DNA of 64,000 bases from an uncultured Verrucomicrobiota bacterium (GTDB taxonomy: Bacteria > Verrucomicrobiota > Verrucomicrobiia > Verrucomicrobiales > DEV007). The stretch spans positions 35,506 through 99,505 of the forward strand of contig CACIUL010000005.1 in the NCBI GenBank assembly GCA_902589825.1, written 5' to 3'. Under the pieces are notes generated by a model. It had not been told where the DNA came from and searched no databases. It saw nothing but the letters and a program-made list of their open reading frames with translations. This document shows, piece after piece, positions 1 through 9,063 of the stretch (positions are counted from its first letter, which is position 1; each line of letters starts with the position of its first letter). The position numbers and the translations under genes are program-made.

Positions 1-1
1 C

Positions 2-256
2 AGCCTTGTCACTGAAGATTCCAGGCAACACCTGACCATTACATTCACCCGGCGCACAGCGAATTCCGGGCTGACCTATTCAGTGGAAAGTTCCTCCAAC
101 CTGCACACCTGGAACGGCGATCCCGGCCAGTTCATCGAGCTTTCCACCAAGCCACTGGAGCCGGGACTCGAGGAAGCCACGATCCGGCTTTCAGCCGCAC
201 TTACCCATTCCACCGAATTTCTCCGGATACGCGTCACCCTGAACGCGTCACCCTGA
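2..256 (+). CDS. C-terminal end of a secreted protein (5' end outside the window)
   Basis: An open frame enters at base 2 and stops at TGA 254-256, giving about 84 residues. The segment begins a beta-rich pattern with LTITFTRR, then LTYSVESSSNLHTW, then a 'FLRIRV' end. The same kind of tail closes the exported proteins ending near 14.7, 22.1 and 59.0 kb. There it follows acidic calcium-binding-like stretches, so this is probably the end of another large exported protein. The catalytic or binding part lies upstream and cannot be seen, so no function is assigned. A 14-bp tandem duplication lies across the stop codon. Confidence 0.6.
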   Translation, partial: SLVTEDSRQHLTITFTRRTANSGLTYSVESSSNLHTWNGDPGQFIELSTKPLEPGLEEATIRLSAALTHSTEFLRIRVTLNASP

Positions 257-258
257 AC
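231..258. repeat. 14-bp tandem duplication over a stop codon
   Basis: GCGTCACCCTGAAC occurs twice head to tail (231-244 and 245-258). The second copy supplies the in-frame TGA of the upstream gene. Because 14 is not a multiple of three, the duplication changed the C-terminal reading frame, and without it the frame would stay open for about 45 more codons. Confidence 0.85.
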
Positions 259-301
259 TGGGCACAGGGAAAGCCTGCAAAGGCTCTCCATTGCCGCAAG
301 C

Positions 302-811
302 TTACTCGAAGGGAGAACGGACAAGCTTATCAAAGGCATCCGCGGTCTGCCCCACCGCATCCCTCGGACCGGTCATCTTGATAAACACGGGACCACCGTC
401 AAACTCAATGATTGCCGCACGCATCGCATAACCGGCCTTGGGCACTTTCGCCCCGAATGGCGAGCCGCTCATGAAGGTTCCGGCAGCAGTGACCGTCGTG
501 ATCTTGGCACCCGGAAGCTTTTGCTCCTTCCTCTTGGTTCCCAGCTTCTCCTTGGGTTCCTTGAATTGACCAAGCCAGCGCCCGATGTTGGCCTCAACAC
601 TTCCTCCCACGCCCTTGCCGAAAAAGAACACCACAAGCTCTGCCTCACCCACCTTATACTGCGCCTTGCGCATTCGCGAGCTGGGCTGCTCAGCCTTCCA
701 CTCTGCCGGCACCTTGAAGTTGCGCCCGGCAACCTCAAACCCGGCGGACTTTTTCTGCGCGACAACCACGCCCGTAGTCATCAGGGAAATTATCAATACG
801 AAATGTTTCAT
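302..811 (-). CDS. Small secreted protein of unknown function
   Basis: A 169-residue protein beginning MKHFVLIISLMTTGVVVAQ, a clear signal peptide with cleavage expected near residue 18. The mature part is a compact alpha/beta sequence (FEVAGRNFKVPAEWK, a phenylalanine-rich strand VVFFFGKG, then KMTGPRDAVGQTADAF near the end). The pattern resembles a family of small exported proteins seen in Planctomycetes and Verrucomicrobia, but I recognise no named domain or catalytic motif. It is transcribed away from the DUF1552 gene at 982, so the 170 bp between them must hold two divergent promoters. No clear -35/-10 pair stands out there. Confidence 0.7.
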   Translation of the reverse strand: MKHFVLIISLMTTGVVVAQKKSAGFEVAGRNFKVPAEWKAEQPSSRMRKAQYKVGEAELVVFFFGKGVGGSVEANIGRWLGQFKEPKEKLGTKRKEQKLPGAKITTVTAAGTFMSGSPFGAKVPKAGYAMRAAIIEFDGGPVFIKMTGPRDAVGQTADAFDKLVRSPFE

Positions 812-981
812 CTGGCAGGCAATCTAGAAAAAGCACAGGACAATTACAAGCTTATCGATCATCAAAAGAACGTTGCCGGTGCCCTGATATACGATTCGTT
901 TGCAAAACGCATCACTTAGAATGTATCATTTCAGGTAAAGCTACATTATCAACTACTTAAGCTGATTAACGACAAGGCACC

Positions 982-2334
982 ATGGCAAAATTTCTTTCCC
1001 AGAACTGGCAAATCAACCGTCGCCATGCCTTGAAAGGGCTCGGCGTATCCATGGCACTGCCGCTGCTGGATTGCATGCAACCTCTCCGGGCAGCCAACAA
1101 GGCGTCCCGGCCAAGACGAAGCATTTTCATCTACCTCCCCAACGGGGTGAACACGAATGACTATGAGATCAACGAGGCAGGTGCCGATTATAAATTGTCC
1201 CGGATTCTTTCGCCGCTTGAAAAACACCGGGCCAATATCACGCCGGTAAGCGGACTGTATCATCCTAATTCCTTTGGGATTGCGCACAAGGCAACCCAGA
1301 CCTGGCTAACCGGTGCAAAGCACGGCCCCGCCGACCGCAATACCATTTCCGTTGATCAACTGATGGCACAGGTCACCGGTCCACAAACGCGCTTCCCCTC
1401 CCTTGAGTTGAGCAACCAGGGGCACCGGCTGGCGGTGAGCGCGGATGGGATCAAGCTTCCCGCCCAGAAAAACCCGGCGGAGGTCTTCAAGGAGTTGTTC
1501 ACGGAACCTGCCGGCGGAGTCGACAAGCAGCGTCGAGGACTGAACCGAAAGGAAAGCTTGCTCGACCTGGTCCTCGATGACGCCAAGTCGCTTTCCGGTA
1601 AGCTGGGCAAGGATGACCAGGGACGACTTGACCAGTACCTGACCGCGGTGCGCGAGGTGGAAATCCGCACCAAGCGGGCGGAGGCATGGCTCGAAACACC
1701 CAGGCCCAAGATCGATCCCGGCATTGCGGGAAAACTCAACCGCAACGTGCCGCTGGAACGGCTCGGGGAATACCTGCGAACCATGTATGACATCGTGGTT
1801 CTGGCCTTTGAGACCGACATGACCCGGGTGGTGACGTTCAATACCGGAAACGAGGGAACCGGGCCTGCCGTTCCGGAAATTGGCGTCAAGCGTGACCGTC
1901 ACTCGCTCTCCCACCACAATGGAAACAAGGAGGCCCTTGAGCAGTTGAGCCGCAGTGACGAGTTCAACGTCCTGCAGTTTGCCTATTTCCTGGACCGGCT
2001 TTCGGAGGTAAAGGATGGCGCGGGGGCACTGCTCGACTCAACCATGGCCCTCTACGGGAGCGGGCTTTCCTACGGCAACAGTCACGGGACCACCAGTCTG
2101 CCACTGGTCGTGGCAGGAGGATCCGGTCTTGGGATGAAGCATGGCAGCCATGTGGATTACAACCGGCAGGTCAAGGACTTCGGTGGTTACGGCCAGGGCA
2201 TCGGGGTCTATCACAGCCCGGTAAATTCCAAGGCGCATTTCAGCAACCTTTTGCTGACCATGGCACAGAAGATGGGAGTGGAAACCGATGCCTTCGCCGA
2301 TTCCAACGGCGTGATTTCGGAAGTCCTTGCATGA
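982..2334 (+). CDS. DUF1552 family exported protein
   Basis: A 450-residue protein. The N-terminus contains INRRHALKGLG (twin arginines at 13-14) followed by a hydrophobic stretch, a Tat-type signal common in this family. The body matches DUF1552, a family abundant in PVC bacteria and related to the alkaline-phosphatase-like DUF1501 group: IFIYLPNGVNTNDYE early, DIVVLAFETDMTRVVTF mid-protein, and LVVAGGSGLGMKHGSHVDY near the end. AAGG lies about six bases before the ATG. It heads a run with the unknown gene at 2386 and the cytochrome gene at 3594. DUF1552 and DUF1592 genes are usual neighbours in PVC genomes, which suggests a shared periplasmic process whose chemistry is unknown. Confidence 0.88.
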   Translation: MAKFLSQNWQINRRHALKGLGVSMALPLLDCMQPLRAANKASRPRRSIFIYLPNGVNTNDYEINEAGADYKLSRILSPLEKHRANITPVSGLYHPNSFGIAHKATQTWLTGAKHGPADRNTISVDQLMAQVTGPQTRFPSLELSNQGHRLAVSADGIKLPAQKNPAEVFKELFTEPAGGVDKQRRGLNRKESLLDLVLDDAKSLSGKLGKDDQGRLDQYLTAVREVEIRTKRAEAWLETPRPKIDPGIAGKLNRNVPLERLGEYLRTMYDIVVLAFETDMTRVVTFNTGNEGTGPAVPEIGVKRDRHSLSHHNGNKEALEQLSRSDEFNVLQFAYFLDRLSEVKDGAGALLDSTMALYGSGLSYGNSHGTTSLPLVVAGGSGLGMKHGSHVDYNRQVKDFGGYGQGIGVYHSPVNSKAHFSNLLLTMAQKMGVETDAFADSNGVISEVLA

Positions 2335-2385
2335 ACGGCCACAGCCCAGCTCACCACCATCAAACCCGCCAATAAGCAAACGGAT

Positions 2386-3597
2386 ATGAAACAGGTCATT
2401 TCCCGCGTCATCGCCGTGATGGCCGTTGGCATCATGCTTCCAGCGATGGATCAAGCTATGGCCCAGGCGGCGCCCGTGGGAGAGAATTCGGTCGCGACAT
2501 CGGAGCAACCGAAGGTGGTCAACACCGGCGGTCCTAAACGGGGTGTCTTTCCGGAGAAAGGAGCCGGTATTCATGTGCATGGTGATTTGGTCATCAGCGA
2601 TCCGGTCAATCGCCGGGGTGCCCTGCGCGAAAAGCGACACAGTCCGCGGCACTATTTCGCCATGCTTCCCTATGGCATGGTCTGGCATCACGGGGCGCCG
2701 GCGGACATTCGGGATCTGCCGCCTGGTATTCACATGCACGGCCGGTTCCTGCTGCCGATGGAAGGTGAAGAGGAAACGATTCCGCTGACAGAGAAGCTGC
2801 TCAAGAACCATGAAAATCACCGCTACAACCATGCGATCCTGCTGGAGGACGATGTCAGTTTCTATTCGCGACAGGGGCGGTCGTGGAAAGTTCTCGGGTT
2901 TGAGCAGGGTGGCGGCCCCGCTCCCCGACTCAAGCTCTCCGTCGAGCCGGTCGGACCGGAAATTGAGGGCGGCATCAACAAGGCCGCGCTCTTTGATATT
3001 GATGATTCCACCCGGGTGTGGAAAAACCGGCAACTGGTCAATAAGGACCAGATCAAGGAAGGCATGGACGTCCAGGTCAACCTGACCTGGGGCCCCTTCG
3101 ACAGCCTCGCGACCACCGATGTCTGGCTGGACGAAACCAGCTTGCAAGCCAACAGGGAAATACAACGTCAGCGCCATCTGCGAATGATTCGCTCCCGTTT
3201 CCTGCCAGGGTGGATCGATGCGGTCAAAAACAACGACAGCGGAGGCGGCGAGGTCACGGTCACCTTTTTCGGAGGCATGGACCAGGAACTCTATGACGAC
3301 ATTCGCAAAAGCCAGAGCCTCAAGATTTGCAATGCGGAAACCACCTTGCGCAGCTGGAATTATCACCAGGAGCATGCCTCACCTGCGACTGTTCTTGAGA
3401 AAAGAGAGCTCAAGGATCCGCCGCTGGGCAGCAGCGGTTTGCAGGTGCGGTTGAAGGTCACACAAATGCTCGATGGGTTCCGCCCCGGCTGGGTCGTCCG
3501 CGTTAAAGGCCCTTGGACCTACGTTCTGCTCCCCTGGGATGAGCATATCAACAGTGCCGAGGCCTATGAGAAATCAAAGAAAATGACCCTGCCATGA
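2386..3597 (+). CDS. Secreted protein of unknown function between DUF1552 and DUF1592 genes
   Basis: A 403-residue protein with a signal peptide (residues 1 to about 26, ending AMAQA). I do not recognise a family. The middle part is rich in histidine and aromatic residues: GIHVHGDLVIS, RHYFAMLPYGMVWHH, GIHMHGRFLLPM, HENHRYNHAILLEDD. This could suggest metal or heme contact but is not a defined motif. The C-terminal half is more strand-like and includes GFRPGWVVRVKGPWTYVLLPWD. The stop overlaps the start of the next gene by four bases (ATGA at 3594-3597), so the two are probably translationally coupled. It starts 51 bp after the DUF1552 gene. Its place between the two partners suggests a role in the same periplasmic complex or pathway. 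Confidence 0.75.
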   Translation: MKQVISRVIAVMAVGIMLPAMDQAMAQAAPVGENSVATSEQPKVVNTGGPKRGVFPEKGAGIHVHGDLVISDPVNRRGALREKRHSPRHYFAMLPYGMVWHHGAPADIRDLPPGIHMHGRFLLPMEGEEETIPLTEKLLKNHENHRYNHAILLEDDVSFYSRQGRSWKVLGFEQGGGPAPRLKLSVEPVGPEIEGGINKAALFDIDDSTRVWKNRQLVNKDQIKEGMDVQVNLTWGPFDSLATTDVWLDETSLQANREIQRQRHLRMIRSRFLPGWIDAVKNNDSGGGEVTVTFFGGMDQELYDDIRKSQSLKICNAETTLRSWNYHQEHASPATVLEKRELKDPPLGSSGLQVRLKVTQMLDGFRPGWVVRVKGPWTYVLLPWDEHINSAEAYEKSKKMTLP

Positions 3598-5942
3598 TGC
3601 TGACCAGGATAGTCCTTAGCGTGGTCGCGTTCGCTTTGGTCTTACAGCCTGCGAAATCTGCCGACCCATTGGGTGCTGATGCGCAACAATTTATTAAATC
3701 ACATTGCATCAAGTGCCATGACGCCAAGAAACAGAAGGGCAAGTTTCGCCTCGACAACCTCTCCGCCGACTTCACCGATCCGCAGATTGCCGAAAAGTGG
3801 AATGAAGTGGTCTTCCGTATCAATGCGGCCGAGATGCCCCCTGAGGATGAGCCTCAGCCATCCGCTGAAGAGATTGGTCGCATGGCTGAATACCTCACGG
3901 GAAAAATTCGTGAGGGGGCAGCATCCCGCATGGCACGGCGTGGCTTGCTGGAACACTACCGGCTGAGCCGCGAAGAATACGCCCACACGGTCTACGACCT
4001 GCTCGGGGTGGTCTATGACGTCGAGGCACCGGGTGCTTTTAATGAAGATCCGCGCTGGCATGGATTTGATCGAATTGGAGCGATGCTGGCCACGGCTCCT
4101 TCCCATATTGACCGGTATTTCAAAGCCGCGGACACGGTCATCGAACTCGCATCCCTTGGGGGCGAGCCGCCATCACGGGTTCAGCGGAAAGCCGTCGGAG
4201 AAGGGAAACGTTACCTCGCTCAACCAGGTGAAGGCTGGCATTGTTTTGACGTGCGCAAGCCCGGGCGCTACCGGGTAAGGATGCGCTTGAGCAGCCTGCC
4301 TGCATTTACCGGCCGGGCACCGAGGCTGGCACTGTGGCACTATCAACACAAGAAACCCGTCTGGGGAATGTATCTCGTGGCTGAGGAGAGCAAGCCCGAG
4401 ACGATTGAATTCGAAATGCTATTCAATCAGGGAGGATACAAGCTTCTCAATTATGCCCGGACCCAAAAGCATCCCAACGGGGCGATCCAGAGATTCCGGC
4501 ATGAAGAGGTCGATGCCTCTCAGTCTCTTGCCAGCATGAAAGGCGGCTTTAAATCCGATAAAACGAAAATCGTCGATGAGCTGGGGCGACCCGTGATGCC
4601 GACCCTGCTTATTGACTGGGTGGAGATCGAGGGGCCCTTGATGACGGAGACCGTGCGAGCCAATAGAAAGGGACTGATGCCGGAAAAGGATGACCCCCAA
4701 GAGGTTCTTGCCTGCCTGAAGCGCTTCGCGCAACGGGCGTGGCGCCGACCAGTAAGCGATGCCGAGATCGATCCGTATATCCAGTTTATTGCGGCGGAAA
4801 AGAAAGCGGGCGAGTCGTTTTCATCCGCCTACAAGTCAGCCCTGTCGGGCATGCTGGTTGCCCGCAGTTTTTTTAATCTCGAGGAAGGATCCCCGGGCGA
4901 GAATCGCCAAAAGGTGAACGATTTTGAACTGGCCAGCCGTCTCTCCTACTTTCTCTGGAGCTCGATGCCGGATGAGGAGCTGTTTGCGGCGGCGCGTAAC
5001 GGCGAACTGCGCAAGCCGGGACCACTGGCCAAGGCATTCGACCGAATGATTGCCGATCCCAAGATCGAACGTTTCCTCAATTCCTTTCCGCACCAGTGGT
5101 TACAGCTGCATCGGGTGGGCATGTTTCAACCCGACCCGAATCTCTACCCGGAATACGGACCGTGGCTGGAGGAAAGCATGCTGCTGGAAACAAAGTCCTA
5201 CTTTGCGGAAATGTTCCGCAAGAACCTGCCCCTGCGCGAGGCGGTGGATTCCGACTGGACCATGCTGAATAGTCGGCTGGCAGCCCACTACGACCTGCCG
5301 GCGTCTCAGGATCTCGAGATTACCCGGGTGACATTGAAGCCTGAGTCAGGGCGGGGCGGCATCCTGACGCATGCCTCGGTTCTTTCACTGACCTCCGACG
5401 GTACACGGCATCGACCGGTCCATCGTGGCGCCTGGCTTTCCGAGACCATCCTCGCTCGCACCCCGCCACCGCCGCCACCAAACGTGGAGCCCCTTGAGCC
5501 GATTGCATCCGATCAGCCCAAGACCACCATCCGCGCCCAGCTTGAATCCCACGCCACCCAGGCGACCTGTGCCTCCTGTCACGCCAAGATTGATCCTCTG
5601 GGGCTGGCCTTTGAGAATTTTGACGCCATCGGACGGTGGCGAGAAACCGAGAAGGTTGAGGGAGGAACAGGTGAGGATCCTCCGGTCGATGCCTCGGGGA
5701 AACTGCCCGAAGGAAAGGCCTTTTCCGGACCTGCCCAGTTCAAGAAATTACTGGCACAGGATGACAAGCGCCTGGCGAAGGCCTTCGTCGAGCAACTGGC
5801 GACCTATGCCCTGAGGCGGCTCGTTACCGTGGACGATCAGGAGGAGATCCAAAAAATTGTCTCCTCGACCAAGCCCGGGGGCTATCGCCTGCAGGACCTG
5901 GTCCGGAGCCTGGTTCTTTCGGACCTGTTCATCAAACGCTGA
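3594..5942 (+). CDS. Planctomycete-type cytochrome with DUF1587/1595/1592/1588/1585 domains
   Basis: A 782-residue exported protein. A signal peptide covers residues 1-23 and is followed at once by a c-type heme site CIKCH (C38, C41, H42). The order fits the PVC family: cytochrome-like part to about 110, DUF1587 (about 115-180), a carbohydrate-binding-like central part, DUF1595 (about 360-420), DUF1592 (about 430-560, with SRLSYFLWSSMPDEEL), DUF1588 (about 575-675) and DUF1585 at the end. A second CxxCH, CASCH (C659, C662, H663), lies in DUF1588. The family is thought to be a periplasmic redox or heme protein; its substrate is not known. The start overlaps the preceding stop by four bases. 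Confidence 0.9.
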   Translation: MMLTRIVLSVVAFALVLQPAKSADPLGADAQQFIKSHCIKCHDAKKQKGKFRLDNLSADFTDPQIAEKWNEVVFRINAAEMPPEDEPQPSAEEIGRMAEYLTGKIREGAASRMARRGLLEHYRLSREEYAHTVYDLLGVVYDVEAPGAFNEDPRWHGFDRIGAMLATAPSHIDRYFKAADTVIELASLGGEPPSRVQRKAVGEGKRYLAQPGEGWHCFDVRKPGRYRVRMRLSSLPAFTGRAPRLALWHYQHKKPVWGMYLVAEESKPETIEFEMLFNQGGYKLLNYARTQKHPNGAIQRFRHEEVDASQSLASMKGGFKSDKTKIVDELGRPVMPTLLIDWVEIEGPLMTETVRANRKGLMPEKDDPQEVLACLKRFAQRAWRRPVSDAEIDPYIQFIAAEKKAGESFSSAYKSALSGMLVARSFFNLEEGSPGENRQKVNDFELASRLSYFLWSSMPDEELFAAARNGELRKPGPLAKAFDRMIADPKIERFLNSFPHQWLQLHRVGMFQPDPNLYPEYGPWLEESMLLETKSYFAEMFRKNLPLREAVDSDWTMLNSRLAAHYDLPASQDLEITRVTLKPESGRGGILTHASVLSLTSDGTRHRPVHRGAWLSETILARTPPPPPPNVEPLEPIASDQPKTTIRAQLESHATQATCASCHAKIDPLGLAFENFDAIGRWRETEKVEGGTGEDPPVDASGKLPEGKAFSGPAQFKKLLAQDDKRLAKAFVEQLATYALRRLVTVDDQEEIQKIVSSTKPGGYRLQDLVRSLVLSDLFIKR

Positions 5943-6030
5943 GGGTGAATCCATTCCTTCCGGGTTTTGCATAAAGGCCTTTTCTCACTTAGAATCGGGC
6001 AGATTTCCAACCCATACCTGCTTTAAAATA

Positions 6031-6804
6031 ATGATTACAAGACCCGCTATCATCGCACTTTCTGCCACCATTACGGCAACATGCGCCCTCCCCTTCCAGT
6101 CCTTAACGGCAGCAGAGGAAGCCAAGCAACATCCATCAACGGGTTCCCAGGTCCGGCTGGCCTCCTGGTGGTTTGACCGGCATGCGGAGAAAATCGCCGA
6201 GATCGAGAAGGCCAACAACCCGAAGGATGAGCGAAAAATTGAACTGCTCATGGTCGGGGATTCCATCACCAACAACTTTGACAAAAAAGGCCCCGGTGAG
6301 CCGGTCTGGAAAAAACACTTTGCCCCGCTCAATGCCCTCAACCTTGGCTTCGGCGGAGACCGCACCAACCATGTTCTTTGGCGCCTGGAGCACCTCCCCC
6401 AAATAAAGACCGCCCCGCTGGCTGCCTCCCTGATGATCGGCACCAACAACATCTGCTGGGGCAGCGACAAGCCCAGGCAGGCTGCCGATGGAGTCCAGGC
6501 AATCACCCGGAAACTCAACGCGATGTATCCCAAGATGAAAATCCTCGTTCTTGGCGTTTTTCCGCGCCGCGAGCAGCTCAATCACCCGCACCGCAAGCAA
6601 ATCATTGAACTCAACTCCTACCTGCCCGACCTGCTCAAGGACATCCCCAATGTCACCTTCATGGACATCGGCAAAGAGTTTTTGGATGACAAGGGATTCC
6701 TCTCAAGGGAAATGATGCCGGACACGACCCACCCGAGCGAAAAGGCGCACGAGATCTGGGCCCAGGCCATCATCCCTAAGCTCAAGGAAATGATGGGCAA
6801 ATAA
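6031..6804 (+). CDS. Secreted SGNH/GDSL-family hydrolase
   Basis: Start taken at ATG 6031, because the frame only then encodes a signal peptide (MITRPAIIALSATITATCAL...); the open frame upstream lies in the tail of the preceding gene. Length is 257 residues. SGNH blocks are visible in order: LLMVGDSITNNF (serine nucleophile), GFGGDRTNHVLWRLE (block II glycine), MIGTNNICWG (block III asparagine) and DTTHPSEKAHEIW (catalytic Asp and His). It resembles the platelet-activating-factor-acetylhydrolase-like GDSL group, often acetyl-esterases acting on glycans. Lying beside the sulfatase/GH9 block it may remove acyl groups from polysaccharide; this is inferred from context only. Confidence 0.85.
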   Translation: MITRPAIIALSATITATCALPFQSLTAAEEAKQHPSTGSQVRLASWWFDRHAEKIAEIEKANNPKDERKIELLMVGDSITNNFDKKGPGEPVWKKHFAPLNALNLGFGGDRTNHVLWRLEHLPQIKTAPLAASLMIGTNNICWGSDKPRQAADGVQAITRKLNAMYPKMKILVLGVFPRREQLNHPHRKQIIELNSYLPDLLKDIPNVTFMDIGKEFLDDKGFLSREMMPDTTHPSEKAHEIWAQAIIPKLKEMMGK

Positions 6805-6847
6805 AGCCCCTCACAGACCAAGGCGAAGGCAGCCAACCGCAGACCGC

Positions 6848-7354
6848 CTATTTCTTGGTCTTTTTACGGCGCTTGTGTTTGCCCGTAAGTTTCACGATCA
6901 ATTTATCTGCACTAAAATAAGACATTTCCCAATCGTGATGATCCTTGTCGATCACGCGATGATGCCCTTTTAACCGGTTGCCATTATCATCATGCCCATG
7001 CCACGTCATGATTTTGTTGGCATCATTCCAGCTGCCATAGACGTTAGAGGTAACTTCAGCAGAAATAACAACGGACCGGTAGTTCTTCTTCCCGGGATCA
7101 TAGGTTAATACCCAAACGATGGTGTCCGGAGTTGCCTGTTCCACAACAAAGTTTTTTTCCGGAGACCATTTCCGAACACGGGTCAATTTACTCGTCTGGC
7201 TCTTTGCCGGGTCACCTTCAGGAATAATCGTCATTTCCGAATCCCAGGAACCGGCAAACAATTTCATTACCTCCTTTGGTGACAATGGCTTTTCCTTATC
7301 CGCACCCATCAGGGGTGCGCACAAACCAAACAAAACAGCAGGTAGTATTTTCAT
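6848..7354 (-). CDS. Small secreted DUF1579-like protein
   Basis: A 168-residue protein with signal peptide MKILPAVLFGLCAPLMGA. The body (LFAGSWDSEMTIIPEGDP, then a YRSVVIS strand, then GSWNDANKIMTWHGHDDNGNR) resembles the lipocalin-like beta-barrel DUF1579 proteins, although the match is judged by eye. The C-terminus is strongly basic (KHKRRKKTKK). The start overlaps the stop of the upstream sulfatase by four bases (ATGA, 7351-7354), so the two are probably co-translated. A role as a small binding protein beside the sulfatase is a guess. Confidence 0.7.
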   Translation of the reverse strand: MKILPAVLFGLCAPLMGADKEKPLSPKEVMKLFAGSWDSEMTIIPEGDPAKSQTSKLTRVRKWSPEKNFVVEQATPDTIVWVLTYDPGKKNYRSVVISAEVTSNVYGSWNDANKIMTWHGHDDNGNRLKGHHRVIDKDHHDWEMSYFSADKLIVKLTGKHKRRKKTKK

Positions 7355-8964
7355 TTCTTGTTTTTCTTTTTCACGTTGACTTCATTCCAAGGCCGGGCAT
7401 TCACACGCTTTGCCCATGCATGGTAAACCTTGCGTAATTGCTCAGCCTTTCCCGGCATAATGGAAGAAAGATCCTTGAGCTCACTGCGGTCTTTACCCAT
7501 GTCGTAAAGCTCCCAGGGAGAATCATGAAGGGCCACCAGCTTGTAGTTGCCCCTGCGCACCGCACGGTTTCCCTCGTGTTCCCAGAACAACGTGCGTTCA
7601 TCCTGCCGGTCAGCAGCAAACACCGGCAAAAGGCTCTCACCCTCCATGGCCTTGGCAGACAGACCTGCGGCCGCAAGGCAGGTGGGTGCGACATCGATTA
7701 TGTGGCTGGGCGCATGGCGCAGTTTGCCCCGGGCCTTCACCCCGTCCGGCCAGTGCACAATCAAGGGTGTCGCCACCCCGCCCTCATGGGTGTAGCGCTT
7801 ATACATCCGAAAAGGAGCATTACTCAGGTTGGCCCAACCCCGGCCCGAACTGGATGACCAGCCACCGCGCCTGCCCCATTCCTCGTAATTGTCCACGCGC
7901 GTTTCCGGGTGCCGACCGTTCTTGGCAAAGAGTCCCCGCCAGTCATGGACACCGGTTCCAGGCACACCATTATCGACCATGAACATAATGAGCGTTTTAT
8001 CGAGCCTGCCGGCCTGTTTTAACTTTTCCACAATCCTGCCGATATTCTGGTCCATGCGGTCGATGATTGCCGAATAGAGAGCCATCTTCAGGTCCAGCTC
8101 ATCACGCATCTTCTCATCATAGGTTTCCCACTTCGGCGCATCCAGCGGTGAAAGCCCCCACTCCTTCCTGATCAGCCCCATGTCCACCATGCGCTTGAAC
8201 CGCTCCTGTCGCAGCTTATCCCATCCCACGTCACGAAAGCGGCCACGGTATTTCTTGGTATCCTCCGTGCGGGCATGCAGAGGGAAGTGCGGCGCGTTGT
8301 AGGCAAGGTAGAGGAATAACGGCTTGTCGGCATGCTTCTCAAGGGACTCGTCCATGAAGTGCAGGGCATAGTCAGTGAAGACATCCGTGGTATACCACTC
8401 CCGGTCCGGGTGCAGGTGGTTGACCGGGGTCTCCGTTGCCGGCAATACCTCCTTGTCATCAAGGAAGACCTGGCAATTTTTAAGGACGGTAAAGTAGGAA
8501 TCAATAAAGTTGCGCGTGCCGTAAAAACGATCAAATCCGCGGGCCACCGGGGACTGGGCAGGCTCCGTGCCAAGGTGCCACTTGCCCGTCATCATGGTGC
8601 GGTAACCACCCTTCTTCAGACGTTCAGCCAACGTCGGCACATCGGGCAGGATCGTTCCGCGATAGCCGGGAATGCCACGGTCCCTGGCCATGTGCCCCAT
8701 CCCCGCCTGGTGCTGGTATACGCCTGTCAGCATTGCTGCCCTTGAAGGGCAGCACCGTCCGGTATTGTAGAACTGTGAAAAGCGAAGGCCTCCAGAGGCA
8801 AGGCTATCCAGTACTGGCGTCTCAATCTCCCCACCGTAACATCCAAAGTCGGAGAAGCCTGCATCATCAGCAAGGATCAGCACGATATCCGGCTTCTTGC
8901 CTGCCGATCCGGCAGCAGGGAGCCAGGAAAGAAAAGAACAAAGCAATGTGATGAGATGCTTCAT
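7351..8964 (-). CDS. Secreted sulfatase (type I, cysteine-type formylglycine)
   Basis: A 537-residue protein with a signal peptide (to about residue 21), then KPDIVLILADDAGFSDFGCYG with the metal-binding Asp pair at 33-34. The sulfatase signature CCPSRAAMLTG has the Cys to be converted to formylglycine at 71. The substrate-pocket strand MTGKWHLGT and a VDNG metal site around residue 330 are also present. Family S1 enzymes cleave sulfate esters from carbohydrates after maturation by an anaerobic (anSME) or aerobic enzyme, neither of which is in this window. It is transcribed toward the DUF1579-like gene with a four-base overlap. The substrate cannot be told from sequence. Confidence 0.93.
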   Translation of the reverse strand: MKHLITLLCSFLSWLPAAGSAGKKPDIVLILADDAGFSDFGCYGGEIETPVLDSLASGGLRFSQFYNTGRCCPSRAAMLTGVYQHQAGMGHMARDRGIPGYRGTILPDVPTLAERLKKGGYRTMMTGKWHLGTEPAQSPVARGFDRFYGTRNFIDSYFTVLKNCQVFLDDKEVLPATETPVNHLHPDREWYTTDVFTDYALHFMDESLEKHADKPLFLYLAYNAPHFPLHARTEDTKKYRGRFRDVGWDKLRQERFKRMVDMGLIRKEWGLSPLDAPKWETYDEKMRDELDLKMALYSAIIDRMDQNIGRIVEKLKQAGRLDKTLIMFMVDNGVPGTGVHDWRGLFAKNGRHPETRVDNYEEWGRRGGWSSSSGRGWANLSNAPFRMYKRYTHEGGVATPLIVHWPDGVKARGKLRHAPSHIIDVAPTCLAAAGLSAKAMEGESLLPVFAADRQDERTLFWEHEGNRAVRRGNYKLVALHDSPWELYDMGKDRSELKDLSSIMPGKAEQLRKVYHAWAKRVNARPWNEVNVKKKNKK

Positions 8965-9063
8965 GGACTGGTATCTTAAGCCCCTTTCGCAGCAACCGGC
9001 AATCCAATTGCACGAATCTGCAGTTCATTGCAACGCCGCCGATTTGAATTAACCTCAGGGAAC

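Noticed and set aside
2038..3375. A 445-codon open frame on the minus strand opposite the DUF1552 and the unknown gene
   Set aside because: It lies entirely antisense to two well supported genes and its residue content (His/Arg-rich, no domain) is that of a mirror frame.
5955..5975. Shared 13-base sequence TTCCGGGTTTTGC after the cytochrome gene and after the aspartic-protease gene
   Set aside because: A 13-mer shared by chance is expected many times in 64 kb; no longer match around it.
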